NCBI GenBank assembly: GCA_024278275.1
Contig: JAJRTN010000114.1
Location: forward strand, 22,550-86,549
DNA from: Candidatus Hydrogenedentota bacterium
Lineage (GTDB): Bacteria; Hydrogenedentota; Hydrogenedentia; Hydrogenedentales; JAJRTN01
Direction of reading: 5' to 3'
Length of the DNA: 64,000 nucleotides
The notes under the pieces are model-generated. The model was given only the letters and a program-made list of their open reading frames with translations. It was not told the origin of the DNA and did not search any database. Position numbers and translations under genes: made by a program. This document shows positions 18,303-27,249 of the stretch, piece by piece (the stretch's first letter is position 1; the number at the start of each line of letters is the position of its first letter).

Positions 18303-18805
18303 AACGTCTTTTGCGGGAATCCATGCGTTGACGGGCAGGGCTTGGCCCTTTTTCATGGGGTGCCTCCTTCGCGGGGATGGCGGAAGGGAGGGGTAAACAC
18401 ATTTTCGCGGCCCCTTGTGAGAACTTCACTGGCAGGCGGCCGGGGATGAACATAAGGAGAACTCGATTTCGCAGATGCCTTGCCGTCCACTTGCCGGGCC
18501 CGGGTCTTGAGGGCTTGACGCAGGCTTGACCGGAGCACGGGTTTGTGGTAAACTTCGCCGTGTTGTGACGTGCCTTCGGGTACGGCATGACCAAGTAGGA
18601 ACGCCGGTTCCTCACCTTGCGGCGGCCGTGGCTTGCCAGCTTGGTTACGACGTAGAGCATGGCCCCGCACGGGGTGCTGTGTATTCACGGCGGAGGACTG
18701 GCTTCCTTTGCCGTTTTTTTGTTGCTGGGTCCGGTCGAGGTTGGCCGTGCCGAGCGTTGGTGTTGACATAGTGAAGGGGCGTGGGGCCCCGGGGAGGTAT
18801 CTCTC
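18303..18805. other. Intergenic region upstream of infC
   Basis: These 503 bases between the sulfatase and infC have no supported gene. They include one copy of dispersed repeat family D at 18386-18430. The infC promoter and leader must lie in the right half. A long antisense frame across this region and infC is not credible. Confidence 0.45.
18386..18430. repeat. Dispersed repeat, family D copy 1
   Basis: GGGAGGGGTAAACAC ... CTTGTGAGAACTTCACT matches 27166-27210 over roughly 45 bases with scattered differences. Both copies lie just after the stop codon of a gene, which suggests a small transcribed or terminator-like element. Confidence 0.6.
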
Positions 18806-18808
18806 ATC
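18790..18808 (+). promoter_or_regulatory. Ribosome site and AUC start codon of infC
   Basis: GGGGAGGT lies about seven bases before ATC at 18806. In this frame no ATG, GTG or TTG occurs between the upstream TGA (18764-18766) and a GTG at 18884 that would remove conserved N-terminal residues. Unusual start codons on infC are a known autoregulatory device (AUU in E. coli). Confidence 0.75.
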
Positions 18809-19357
18809 GCCAGGTCCTTCAGCAGACCGGTCCGGAAGGAAGAAGACCGGACTCGGACGAACCACCAGATTCGCGCCCGCCAAGTGCGCGTTGTGGATGA
18901 AAACAGCAATCAGCTTGGCATCATGGATCCGCGTGAAGCGGTGAAGATTGCCGACAGCCGCGACCTTGACTTGGTCGAAGTCGCGCCGAAGGCGGATCCG
19001 CCCGTTTGCCGTATCATGGATTACGGCAAGTACAAGTATGAGCAGAAGCGCCGTCAGCGCGAGTCGAGAAAACATCAGCACACGGTCTCGGTGAAAGAGA
19101 TCAAGTACCGTCCCAAGATTGACAAGCACGATTTTGATTACAAGACCAATCACGTGCGCCAGTTTCTCGGGGAAGGGAGCAAGGTGAAGGTCACCATTAT
19201 GTTCCGCGGCCGCGAGATGGCCCACCCGGAATTTGGACGAGATATCCTGCGCAAGGTGGTCGAGGAGACAGCCGACCTCTGCACGGGTGAGTATAACCCC
19301 GAAAGATCCAGGCTGGAAGGTCGTAACATGAGCCTGGTCCTGCAGCCCGCGAAATAG
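18806..19357 (+). CDS. infC: Translation initiation factor IF-3, probable AUC start
   Basis: About 183 residues from ATC at 18806, matching the usual IF-3 length of about 180. The N-terminal domain contains TRTNHQIRARQVRVVDENS and PREAVKIADSRDLDLVEVAP; the linker is GKYKYEQKRRQRESRK; the C-terminal domain ends GRNMSLVLQPAK. IF-3 keeps 30S subunits free and checks start codons. Beginning at GTG 18884 instead would delete the conserved NHQIR segment, so the non-standard start is preferred. rpmI and rplT follow in the classic order. Confidence 0.95.
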   Translation: MARSFSRPVRKEEDRTRTNHQIRARQVRVVDENSNQLGIMDPREAVKIADSRDLDLVEVAPKADPPVCRIMDYGKYKYEQKRRQRESRKHQHTVSVKEIKYRPKIDKHDFDYKTNHVRQFLGEGSKVKVTIMFRGREMAHPEFGRDILRKVVEETADLCTGEYNPERSRLEGRNMSLVLQPAK

Positions 19358-19489
19358 CGTCCGTCGGCCCATGCCCCGGAACAACGCGCCGCCCCCCGGG
19401 CCCTCGCCGGAATGGGGTATCGTGGGTGTTTGAACCCGGATTCGCCCCGCTCCGCGGAGGTCGTGTCCCAATCGTACGGAGGGATAACC

Positions 19490-19687
19490 ATGCCCAAATT
19501 GAAGACGAACCGTGCCGCCGCCAAGCGTTTCAAAGCAACGAAGAACGGCGGGTTCAAGCGTGGCAAGGCCTTTGGCCGCCACTTGAAGACCGTTAAATCC
19601 GCCAAGCGACGCCGGGCCATGCGCACGGCGGGCATGCTCGATTCTACCGAGATGTCGCGGGTAAAGAAGATGTTGCCCTATTCCTGA
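19490..19687 (+). CDS. rpmI: Ribosomal protein bL35
   Basis: A 65-residue basic protein beginning MPKLKTNRAAAKRFKATKNG and carrying HLKTVKSAKRRRAMRTAGML, the expected bL35 length and pattern. The ATG at 19490 has GGAGGGATAACC upstream. A longer frame beginning at 19412 has no family support. It lies between infC and rplT in the usual autoregulated operon. Confidence 0.97.
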   Translation: MPKLKTNRAAAKRFKATKNGGFKRGKAFGRHLKTVKSAKRRRAMRTAGMLDSTEMSRVKKMLPYS

Positions 19688-19765
19688 ACCGTCGTTCTCG
19701 ACCCAAAGCCTTCGGCCAGTTGGCCTGGACCGCCCCGCCGGCGGAATGAAGAAGGAGATTGAGCC

Positions 19766-20128
19766 ATGCCAAGATCCACCGGAAGACCGGCCTCGCGTCG
19801 TCGCCGTAAGAAAATCCTCAAGCTCGCCTCGGGATACCGGGGAAGCCGCCATCGCCTGGTGAAAACCGCCAAGCAGGCGGTCGATCACGCGGGGCAGTAT
19901 GCCTATCGCGACCGCAAGGCCCGCAAGCGGGATTTCCGCAAGCTGTGGATCGCCCGCATCAACGCCGGCGCCCGGGCCAATGGCATGACCTACAGCCGTT
20001 TCATGAACGGTCTCAAGCGGGCCAGTATTGAGCTTGACCGCAAAATCCTGGCCGAACTCGCCGTGAACGACGCGGCCGCCTTCACCAAGCTCGTCGAGCA
20101 GGCACGGGCCACGCTCGAAAGCGCCTGA
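19766..20128 (+). CDS. rplT: Ribosomal protein bL20
   Basis: A 120-residue bL20, an early assembly protein of the 50S subunit. The pattern [18 protein letters not shown] and [20 protein letters not shown] is unmistakable, and [19 protein letters not shown] matches the C-terminal domain. AAGGAGATTGAGCC precedes the ATG. In other bacteria bL20 represses its own operon through the leader; no pseudoknot was checked here. hisA starts six bases after the stop. Confidence 0.97.
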   Translation: MPRSTGRPASRRRRKKILKLASGYRGSRHRLVKTAKQAVDHAGQYAYRDRKARKRDFRKLWIARINAGARANGMTYSRFMNGLKRASIELDRKILAELAVNDAAAFTKLVEQARATLESA

Positions 20129-20133
20129 ACGCG

Positions 20134-20859
20134 ATGCGGATCGTCCCTGCGGTCGATATACGCGGCGGTTTGTGCGTGAATCTTGTCCAGGGCGACTATG
20201 ACCGGGAAACCGTCTTTTCCGAGACGCCCGTGGCGCAGGCGCGGTTGTGGTGGGATGCCCTCGGCGAGGGCCTTATCCACATCGTTGATCTCGATGGCGC
20301 CAAGGCGGGTCGCTGTTGTATCGAAGAACACCTGCGCGCCCTGCACGAAGCCGCCATCCCCTATGAGGTGGGCGGCGGCATTCGCAACCGGGAAACCGTG
20401 GAAGCGGTCCTCGGCGCGGGTGCCGAACGGGTAATCCTGGGCACCGCGGCCCACCGTGACCCGGCGTTCCTGCGCGAGGTCTGCACGGCCCACCCGGGCA
20501 GGATCGTCGTGGGCATCGACGCACGGGACGGGAAGGTTTCCCTTGGCGGCTGGTTGGAAGACACCGAGACCAATGCCGTTGATTTCGCCCGCCAGGTGGA
20601 AGACGCGGGGGCGGCACGCATCATCTACACTGATATTCTCAGCGATGGGCTCATGAAAGGGCCCAACTACGAGGCTACCGCGTCGGTGGCGCGGGCCGTG
20701 AATATACCGGTGACCATTTCGGGCGGTATCTCCGCCCTGGACGATATCGCCCGGGCACGACCCTATGCGGCGGACGGCGTAGATGAGATTATCATTGGCC
20801 GGGCGTTATACTTGGGCCGTTTCACGGTCGCCGAGGCCAAAGCCGTCGCTCGGGGATAG
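20134..20859 (+). CDS. hisA: Phosphoribosylformimino-5-aminoimidazole carboxamide ribotide isomerase
   Basis: A 241-residue TIM-barrel enzyme of histidine synthesis. The N-terminal VPAVDIRGGLCVNLVQGDY and catalytic first Asp, LIHIVDLDGAKAG, VGGGIRNRETVEAVLGAGAE and the second phosphate site ISGGIS are present. It lies immediately after rplT and two bases before tyrA, so amino-acid genes have joined the translation operon. The related HisF is excluded because the opening motif is HisA-like (IPAVDI rather than IPCLDV). Confidence 0.93.
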   Translation: MRIVPAVDIRGGLCVNLVQGDYDRETVFSETPVAQARLWWDALGEGLIHIVDLDGAKAGRCCIEEHLRALHEAAIPYEVGGGIRNRETVEAVLGAGAERVILGTAAHRDPAFLREVCTAHPGRIVVGIDARDGKVSLGGWLEDTETNAVDFARQVEDAGAARIIYTDILSDGLMKGPNYEATASVARAVNIPVTISGGISALDDIARARPYAADGVDEIIIGRALYLGRFTVAEAKAVARG

Positions 20860-20861
20860 CC

Positions 20862-21731
20862 ATGAACCCGCCGTTTGAACGTGTCTGCATCGTTGGGGTC
20901 GGCCTCTTGGGGGCTTCCCTCGGGCTGGCCCTGAAGCGGCGTCACCTGGCCGGCCACATCACGGGCGTGGGCCACCGCCAGAGTTCCCTGGACGTGGCGC
21001 TTGAACGGGACGCCATTGACACGGCCTCCCTGGACGTGGCCGAGGGTGCGCGGGACGCCTCGCTCGTGGTGATTGCCACGCCCGCCTCGCTCGTAACGTC
21101 ACGGCTTGACATCCTCCTCGCCACCTGTCCTGAAGCCATGGTGACGGACGTGGCCAGCACCAAGGCGGCCATCTGCGAACATGCCGGCGCGACCTGGCCC
21201 CGGCCGCGCCGTTTCGTGGGCAGTCACCCCATGGCCGGGTCGGAAAAGTTCGGCGCGGCCCATGGCCGACCGGATCTCTACGAGGGTGCCGTCTGCCTGG
21301 TGGAACAGGGAACGGATCTCGACTCCGCGGCGCGGAAGGCCGTTGTCGCCCTTTGGACGGCCGTGGGCGCGGAAGTGGTCGATGTGGAACCCCGTGCCCA
21401 CGACGCCATGCTCGCCTGCACCAGCCACATTCCCCATGTCGTGGCCTCGGCTGTCGCCACGCTGGCGGGCCGGCGGGGTGACATTCGGAAACTCGTGGGA
21501 AACGGCTTTCGGGACACGACGCGTATCGCGGGCGGACGGCCCGAGATCTGGCGCGATATCTGCCTGACCAACCGGGAGGCCATTCTCGCGGGGCTGGGCG
21601 AATTCATGGCATTGCTCAACGACGATTTCATGGCGGCCCTGCGCGACGGGGACGGCGGAAAGCTGGAACGTTTTTTCGCCGAGGGCGGTGCCGCGCGGTG
21701 CAAAGCCCTGGCCAGGGAGGGGGATGAATGA
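20862..21731 (+). CDS. tyrA: Prephenate/arogenate dehydrogenase
   Basis: A 289-residue NAD(P)-dependent enzyme of tyrosine synthesis. The dinucleotide-binding motif VGVGLLGASLGLAL lies at residues 11-24. VTDVASTKAAICEHA and the substrate region VGSHPMAGSEKFGA are TyrA hallmarks, as is LACTSHIPHVVASAVA. No chorismate mutase or ACT domain is fused, so it is the compact single-domain type. The stop overlaps the tmk start (ATGA), indicating translational coupling. Confidence 0.92.
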   Translation: MNPPFERVCIVGVGLLGASLGLALKRRHLAGHITGVGHRQSSLDVALERDAIDTASLDVAEGARDASLVVIATPASLVTSRLDILLATCPEAMVTDVASTKAAICEHAGATWPRPRRFVGSHPMAGSEKFGAAHGRPDLYEGAVCLVEQGTDLDSAARKAVVALWTAVGAEVVDVEPRAHDAMLACTSHIPHVVASAVATLAGRRGDIRKLVGNGFRDTTRIAGGRPEIWRDICLTNREAILAGLGEFMALLNDDFMAALRDGDGGKLERFFAEGGAARCKALAREGDE

Positions 21732-22372
21732 TGGGGTTGTTTATAACCTTTGAAGGGGTCGAGGGCAGCGGGAAAACCACGCAGATGCAGCTTCTCCGCC
21801 AACACCTGGAGGCACGGGGCTGCACCGTCGTGCTCACGCGGGAACCGGGCGGAACACCCATTGCCGAAACCATCCGCGATGTCCTGCTCGACCCCGCACA
21901 CGGGGCCATGGCCCCCGCGGCGGAGTTATTGCTCTACGAGGCGGCCCGGGCGCAACATGTGGCGGAACTTATCCGCCCGGCCCTGGAACAGGGGAAGATC
22001 GTACTCTGCGACCGTTTCGCCGATTCCACCACCGCCTACCAGGGCACGGCGAGGGGCCTCGATTACGAGGCGCTGGACCGCCTGCATCGCATCGCCACCA
22101 ATGGCGTCTGGCCTCACCTGACTTTCGTGCTCGACATGGCCCCCGAAGAAGGACTGGACCGGGCGCGGGAGCGGGGGCGTTTCGACCGGATGGAGCAGGA
22201 ATCCCTTGAGTTCCACGAGCGTGTGCGCCAGGGTTTCCTGCGCATCGCGAAAATGGAACCGGATCGCGTCACTATTGTCAACGCGGCGCGATCCATTGAA
22301 GACGTGGCGCGCCATATTCAGCTTCGCCTGGACGAATACCTCCAGGCGCGCAGCACGGGAGCCGCCCCATGA
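21728..22372 (+). CDS. tmk: Thymidylate kinase
   Basis: A 214-residue dTMP kinase. The P-loop FEGVEGSGKTTQMQLL, the TREPGGTPIAETIRD segment and the DRFADSTTAYQG motif (DR-x-x-x-S) are all intact; a LID region EGLDRARERGRFDRME follows. It makes dTDP for DNA synthesis. Start could be ATG 21728 or ATG 21731. It overlaps holB by four bases; tmk-holB is a widely conserved pair. Confidence 0.96.
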   Translation: MMGLFITFEGVEGSGKTTQMQLLRQHLEARGCTVVLTREPGGTPIAETIRDVLLDPAHGAMAPAAELLLYEAARAQHVAELIRPALEQGKIVLCDRFADSTTAYQGTARGLDYEALDRLHRIATNGVWPHLTFVLDMAPEEGLDRARERGRFDRMEQESLEFHERVRQGFLRIAKMEPDRVTIVNAARSIEDVARHIQLRLDEYLQARSTGAAP

Positions 22373-23451
22373 GCTTCGCGCGGGTGCGAGACCAGGAGGT
22401 GGCCCTGCGGCTGCTGCGCAACATCATCACCCGTGGCCGCGTCCCCAATGGCCTGCTTCTCCACGGTCCCGCGGGCGTGGGCAAGCGCCTGGCGGCCACC
22501 GAGATGGCCAAGGCTGTCAATTGCACCGGGGCATTGCCGGGCGATGCCTGCGACGAATGCCTCTCCTGCCGCAAGACGACCCACGGGAATCATCCCGATG
22601 TAAAGGTGATCGTGCCGAGTGGCCGGACGCGTGAAATCAAGAAGGACGACATCGATTTCATCAACGACCTGTCCGCCTACCGGCCTTTCGAGGGTGAACG
22701 GCGCGTCTTTATCATCCAGGACGCGGAACGTATTCGCGTGGATGCGCAAAACCATCTCCTGAAAACCCTGGAAGAACCGCCCAGCGCGACCCTCTTCATC
22801 CTGATCACCGAGCATCCCCGTGCCTTGTTACCCACGATTCGATCCCGCTGCCAACAGTTGCGCTTCGGCGCGTTGCGTCCAGAGACGGTGGTGGAGTTGC
22901 TTACACGTGAGCGGGACATGGCTCCCGCCACGGCCGAGGCCATCGCCTCGGTTTCCCAGGGCCAGATGTCCCGTGCTCTCGACCTGGTGGATTCCGAGAA
23001 GCGGGACGTGGTGATGGACATGGCCCGCCGCCTGGGCGCCGGAGAGGATCCCATGCTGCTGAGCGCAGAGTTCGCGGCGCATTTGCGGGTGCAACAGGAG
23101 GCCATCAAGGCGGCGGTGAAGGCCGATTTCAGCGGCCGAAACGTAGACGACGGCACCCGTGAAGACCGTGAGGAACTGGAAGAGCAGCAAGAGGCACTCG
23201 TCGCAGGGCTTATACGGGGGGAGATAATGGAGTATTTGTACCTTTTTCAGACGTGGTACCGCGACGCGGGCGTCCACGCCGCCACGGGAGACGACAGCCG
23301 TGTTCTCAACCGGGACCAACTGGAGCACTTGGGGGCTGGTGGCGACCCCTGGCCGAAACTCACGGCCATTGACAAAGCCTGGCGCTATATTGAACGCAAC
23401 ATCAACAGGGACCGCGTTCTTCGCGACCTTTTCTTTGCCCTTTCCACTTGA
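22369..23451 (+). CDS. holB: DNA polymerase III subunit delta-prime
   Basis: A 360-residue clamp-loader subunit. HGPAGVGKRLAATEMA shows a P-loop in which the usual Ser/Thr after GK is Arg, in keeping with delta-prime not hydrolysing ATP. A cysteine cluster (CTGALPGDACDECLSCRK) forms the zinc site, and HLLKTLEEPPSATLFILIT with IRSRCQQLRFGAL are family signatures. It has an extended C-terminal domain. It is coupled to tmk and followed by a ricT-like gene. Confidence 0.92.
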   Translation: MSFARVRDQEVALRLLRNIITRGRVPNGLLLHGPAGVGKRLAATEMAKAVNCTGALPGDACDECLSCRKTTHGNHPDVKVIVPSGRTREIKKDDIDFINDLSAYRPFEGERRVFIIQDAERIRVDAQNHLLKTLEEPPSATLFILITEHPRALLPTIRSRCQQLRFGALRPETVVELLTRERDMAPATAEAIASVSQGQMSRALDLVDSEKRDVVMDMARRLGAGEDPMLLSAEFAAHLRVQQEAIKAAVKADFSGRNVDDGTREDREELEEQQEALVAGLIRGEIMEYLYLFQTWYRDAGVHAATGDDSRVLNRDQLEHLGAGGDPWPKLTAIDKAWRYIERNINRDRVLRDLFFALST

Positions 23452-23491
23452 GTACAATTGACTCCGCCCACAGGGACCCGACTGCCACGAG

Positions 23492-23584
23492 GCAGGGTGG
23501 GCCCTGGTCCACCAAGGCTGAACATTGACGCCGTGACGGACAACCCTTGGGCGGGGCTTTATGGTGGGCCAAGGCCCACCCTGC
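23492..23584. repeat. Inverted repeat, family E, between holB and ricT-like gene
   Basis: Arms GCAGGGTGGGCCCTGGTCC (from 23492) and GGGCCAAGGCCCACCCTGC (ending 23584) pair over about 23 bases with two mismatches, separated by 47 bases. It occupies most of the 259-base gap in an otherwise tightly packed gene run and may be a dispersed element. Confidence 0.65.
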
Positions 23585-23710
23585 AAGAGTGCGTGCGTGC
23601 CGTGGTGCCCACGGCGTTCCGTGAAGGCCTGTTGGATAAGTTGTTTGAAGCGTAACCCGCCGTGCCGGCTTTCGTATTTTCCCCATGACCCATACGGGAG
23701 TTCATATTCC

Positions 23711-24640
23711 ATGCAAGTTGTAAAGGTACGGCTGAGGAAGCCGCGCCGTGTGCTGACCATGCTGTGCAGCAATATCCATCTCGACCGTGGTGATACGTGC
23801 GTGGTGAGAAGCGACCGGGGCCTGGAATGGGGCCTGTGTATTCTGCCGCCCGAACCGTGTCCGCACGAAAGGGAACGACGTTTCACCGATACAGTGGTCC
23901 GGCTTGCCAATGAGGACGACTTCAAAACCTTTGACATGCTGGCGGAGGAGGAGCGAAAGGCCCGGAAAATCTGCCAGGAGAAGATCCGGCGGCACGCCAT
24001 GGACATGAAGCTGGTGGACGTGGAGTACACCTTCGACAAGAAGAAGATCGTATTCTATTTCACGGCCGAGGAGCGGGTGGATTTCCGTGAATTGGTGCGA
24101 GACCTGGCTCACGATTTGCGCACGCGCATCGAACTGCGCCACATCCAGGTGCGCGATGAAGCAAAGATGGTGGGCGGCATCGGAACCTGTGGGCGCGAAT
24201 TATGTTGCAGCAGTTGGCTCGAAGAGTTCCGGCCCATTTCCATGCGCATGGCGAAGCGCCAGAACCTGTCCCTTAACCCCTCGAAAATCAGCGGGCAATG
24301 TGGCCGGCTGTTGTGTTGTCTCAGTTATGAGAACGACCAGTACGAGACCATGAAACGGCGCGCGAAACAGGCCAGGGCGGAGGAGACGGGCGACGCGTCC
24401 AAATCTTCCGGCGTAACCTCCGGGATGCCCCCGGAACGACGGGAGAAGCCCAAGCCGCCGGAAGCCGTCGAAGTCAAGGCAAAGCCCGTGACGGTTGACG
24501 CGGCGGTCGAGACCGATGCCCCCCCCGAGCCTGCGCCGGGAAAGCCCAAGCCTGCCGGGGACGACGGGAAAAAGCGGACGGGGCGCCGCAGACGCCGCCG
24601 CAAAGCGCGCGGGGGCAAGGGTGGCGGGGGTCAGTCCTGA
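23711..24640 (+). CDS. PSP1-domain protein, RicT/YaaT-like
   Basis: A 309-residue protein. The conserved cysteine region VGGIGTCGRELCCSSWL ... SGQCGRLLCCLSYE matches the PSP1/RicT family, whose B. subtilis member belongs to a complex affecting RNA maturation and carries iron-sulfur clusters together with RicA/RicF. The position directly after holB is the usual one in Firmicutes and others. The last 90 residues are a low-complexity Pro/Lys/Arg-rich tail ending GRRRRRRKARGGKGGG, likely RNA- or DNA-binding. Start ATG 23711 is chosen for family fit; the upstream frame overlaps a repeat. Confidence 0.88.
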   Translation: MQVVKVRLRKPRRVLTMLCSNIHLDRGDTCVVRSDRGLEWGLCILPPEPCPHERERRFTDTVVRLANEDDFKTFDMLAEEERKARKICQEKIRRHAMDMKLVDVEYTFDKKKIVFYFTAEERVDFRELVRDLAHDLRTRIELRHIQVRDEAKMVGGIGTCGRELCCSSWLEEFRPISMRMAKRQNLSLNPSKISGQCGRLLCCLSYENDQYETMKRRAKQARAEETGDASKSSGVTSGMPPERREKPKPPEAVEVKAKPVTVDAAVETDAPPEPAPGKPKPAGDDGKKRTGRRRRRRKARGGKGGGGQS

Positions 24641-25398
24641 TGCGATTGGTGGATACCCACTGCCACATTCAGGATGAGAAGTTCGACACCGACCGCGAAG
24701 ACGTCATTGCCCGGTCCCTGGAAACGCTCGCGTGGATCGTGGTGGTGGGTGAAGACACGCCTTTCAACGAAGCCGCCCTGGCCCTGGTGCGTCCCGGGGT
24801 CCATGCCGCGGTGGGCTACCATCCCTATCACGCCAAGGACGTTGACGGCGGAAAACTGGGTCGCCTGCGCGAGATGGCGACACGCCCCGGCGTGGTCGCC
24901 CTCGGCGAAATGGGCCTGGACTACTACCATGAGTTTTCCCCCCGTGCCGACCAGCAACGGGCCTTCCGTCGTCAGCTTGACCTGGCTTGCGAGGTGGATC
25001 TTCCCGTCGTGATTCACAGTCGCGAGGCGGACAAAGACATGGGCGACATTCTTGAAGCCTACGCGGGCCGCGTTCCCGGTGGCGTGATGCACTGTTTCGG
25101 ATCCGACGCCGCTTTTGCCGAGCGTTGCGTAAAACTCGGTTGGTATGTTTCCTTCGCGGGGAACGCCACGTTTCCCAAAGCGCAATCCCTGCGCGACGCG
25201 GCCCTGGCGGTGCCCATGGATCGTCTCTTGGTGGAAACGGACGCGCCCTACCTGGCCCCCCAGGCGAGGCGGGGAAAACGGTGTGAACCAGCCTTTGTCG
25301 AACACACGGCCCGCGTTCTGGCGGACGTGAAGGGCGTGCCCTTCGCGGACTTCGCCGAACAAACCACGGCGAACGCGGTCCGCCTGTTTGGCGTGTGA
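24640..25398 (+). CDS. TatD-family metal-dependent hydrolase
   Basis: A 252-residue TIM-barrel hydrolase. Metal ligands appear in VDTHCHIQDEKF, the GEMGLDYYHEFSPRADQQRAF block, VVIHSREADKDMG, GVMHCFGSD and LVETDAPYLAP. Family members act as 3'-5' DNA exonucleases or related esterases. The ATG overlaps the stop of the ricT-like gene and the stop lies 29 bases before pabBC, continuing the housekeeping operon. Confidence 0.93.
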   Translation: MRLVDTHCHIQDEKFDTDREDVIARSLETLAWIVVVGEDTPFNEAALALVRPGVHAAVGYHPYHAKDVDGGKLGRLREMATRPGVVALGEMGLDYYHEFSPRADQQRAFRRQLDLACEVDLPVVIHSREADKDMGDILEAYAGRVPGGVMHCFGSDAAFAERCVKLGWYVSFAGNATFPKAQSLRDAALAVPMDRLLVETDAPYLAPQARRGKRCEPAFVEHTARVLADVKGVPFADFAEQTTANAVRLFGV

Positions 25399-25427
25399 AC
25401 CACGGGGCAAGAGGAGGCAAAACGGCC

Positions 25428-27164
25428 ATGAGCGGCTCGGGCGACGCGCTTTTCCCGCGTGGCGGCACGGCCTATCATTTCTACGCGCCCCGCGAGGTGC
25501 TGCGGGCCATGTCCGTGCCCGAAGTGTTGCCGGTGCTGCGCGAAGCCGAGGCGGCCCTGGATAGCGGACGCTGGATCGCGGGTTACGTGGCCTTCGAGGC
25601 CGCGCCGGCCTTCGACCCTGCTTTCCATGCCCATCCCCCCGGCGCTCTTCCCCTGGCCTGGTTCGGTGTATACGATGGGCCGCGGGTTCATCCCATGTCC
25701 CAAACGGCCACGGGGACGATCCAAAGCGGCCCCTGGAAGCCGGGGTTGGACGAGGCCCAGTACCACCGGGCCATTGCCCGTATCCACGAACACATCGTGG
25801 CGGGCGACACCTACCAGGTGAATTACACCTTTCCCCTGACGGGGCGCGCGCCGGATGACCTGACCGCCTGGTTCCGGCAACTCTGCGCCGCGCAGGGGAC
25901 GGAACACGCCGCTTATGTGGACACGGGCCGTTTCAAGATCCTCTCCGCGTCGCCCGAGTTGTTCTTCTCCATGGACGGCGACGAACTGGTGTGCCGTCCC
26001 ATGAAGGGCACGCGGCCCCGCGGCTTATGGCCTGCCCGTGACGTGGCCCACCGCGACGCGCTGGTGGCCTCGGAGAAGGAACGGGCCGAGAACATCATGA
26101 TCGTGGACATGGTGCGCAACGACCTGGGGCGCATCGCCGAAAGCGGCAGCGTGATCACGCCCGTACTCTTTGAGACCGAGCGCTACGAAACGGTGTGGCA
26201 AATGACCTCCACGGTGCGGGCCAGGACAAACGCCGGACTGGCGGAGATCTTCGGTGCTCTTTTCCCGCCGGCTTCGGTGACGGGCGCGCCCAAGGTGGAG
26301 ACTATGAAGATCATTCACCGCCTGGAGCCCGATCCCCGGGGCGTGTACTGCGGTGCCGTCGGCTTCGCCGGACCGGAGCGGCGCGCCGAATTCAATATCG
26401 CCATCCGTACCGCCCTGGTGGATGGCGAAAAACACGTCGCCACCTACCACATCGGCAGCGGCATCACCCACGGCTCCGAGGCGGGCAGTGAGTTTCGTGA
26501 GTGCCTGGACAAGGCGGCGCTGTTGTCCTTTTCCCGGCCCAAGTTTGAACTTTTGGAATCGCTGCGCTACGAAGAGGAGTATTTCCTTTTCGAGGAGCAC
26601 TTGCAGCGCCTGGCCGGCAGCGCCGATTATTTCGGCATCCCGTTAAACCTCGACAAGGTGCGCGGCAGCCTGCTTGAATTCGCCGGCTCTTTGGGCCAGG
26701 GAGCACACAAAGTCCGGCTAACCCTTGACCGCGAGGGCCGGTGGCAAATCACCGCGGCGCCCGCCGCGCCAACGGTGTCCTGGTGCGTAGGCTTTGCCCG
26801 GGACCCCGTGGACAGGCGCGACGTTTTTCTGTACCACAAGACCACGCACCGTGAAACCTATGTCCGGGCCCTGGCCTCCCGTCCAGATTGCGACGACGTC
26901 CTCCTGTGGAATGAGGAGGGGGACGTGACGGAGAGTTGCCTGGCAAACGTGGTGGCCGAAATAGGGGGAAAGCGCTACACCCCGCCCGTGGAATCGGGGC
27001 TGTTGGCGGGTACTTTCCGCCGGTATCTCCTTGAACAGGGCGAGATCGTGGAAGGCAGACTTTCGCCCGAAGACCTTTTGCGGGCCGACGCCATTTACCT
27101 GGTAAACTCGGTTCGCCGCTGGATCCCCGTTCACCTCATCGATACACCCGAAGGCGGGGAATGA
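25428..27164 (+). CDS. pabBC: Fused aminodeoxychorismate synthase component I / aminodeoxychorismate lyase
   Basis: A 578-residue fusion for 4-aminobenzoate (folate) synthesis. The N-terminal two thirds are PabB: DTYQVNYTFPL, SPELFFSMDGDELVCRPMKG, MIVDMVRNDLGRIA, PPASVTGAPKVETMKII and YHIGSGITHGSEAGSE. From about residue 370 the PabC-like class IV aminotransferase fold follows (LLWNEEGDVTESCLANVVAE, YTPPVESGLLAGTFRRYLLE). The start at ATG 25428 has GAGGAGGC upstream. The glutaminase PabA is not in the window. Confidence 0.92.
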   Translation: MSGSGDALFPRGGTAYHFYAPREVLRAMSVPEVLPVLREAEAALDSGRWIAGYVAFEAAPAFDPAFHAHPPGALPLAWFGVYDGPRVHPMSQTATGTIQSGPWKPGLDEAQYHRAIARIHEHIVAGDTYQVNYTFPLTGRAPDDLTAWFRQLCAAQGTEHAAYVDTGRFKILSASPELFFSMDGDELVCRPMKGTRPRGLWPARDVAHRDALVASEKERAENIMIVDMVRNDLGRIAESGSVITPVLFETERYETVWQMTSTVRARTNAGLAEIFGALFPPASVTGAPKVETMKIIHRLEPDPRGVYCGAVGFAGPERRAEFNIAIRTALVDGEKHVATYHIGSGITHGSEAGSEFRECLDKAALLSFSRPKFELLESLRYEEEYFLFEEHLQRLAGSADYFGIPLNLDKVRGSLLEFAGSLGQGAHKVRLTLDREGRWQITAAPAAPTVSWCVGFARDPVDRRDVFLYHKTTHRETYVRALASRPDCDDVLLWNEEGDVTESCLANVVAEIGGKRYTPPVESGLLAGTFRRYLLEQGEIVEGRLSPEDLLRADAIYLVNSVRRWIPVHLIDTPEGGE

Positions 27165-27165
27165 C

Positions 27166-27210
27166 GGGAGGGGCAAACACCTTCTCCTGGCCATTTGTAC
27201 AGAACTTCAC
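27166..27210. repeat. Dispersed repeat, family D copy 2
   Basis: GGGAGGGGCAAACAC ... TTTGTACAGAACTTCAC, similar to 18386-18430, begins two bases after the pabBC stop codon. It lies in the gap between convergent pabBC and mltG. Confidence 0.6.
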
Positions 27211-27249
27211 GGGTACGGAACTATTGATTAACAACCGGCCCGGAAATCC

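Noticed and set aside
18353..19888. 511-codon open frame antisense to infC, rpmI and rplT
   Set aside because: It runs opposite to three certain translation genes, has no family resemblance and reflects high GC content.
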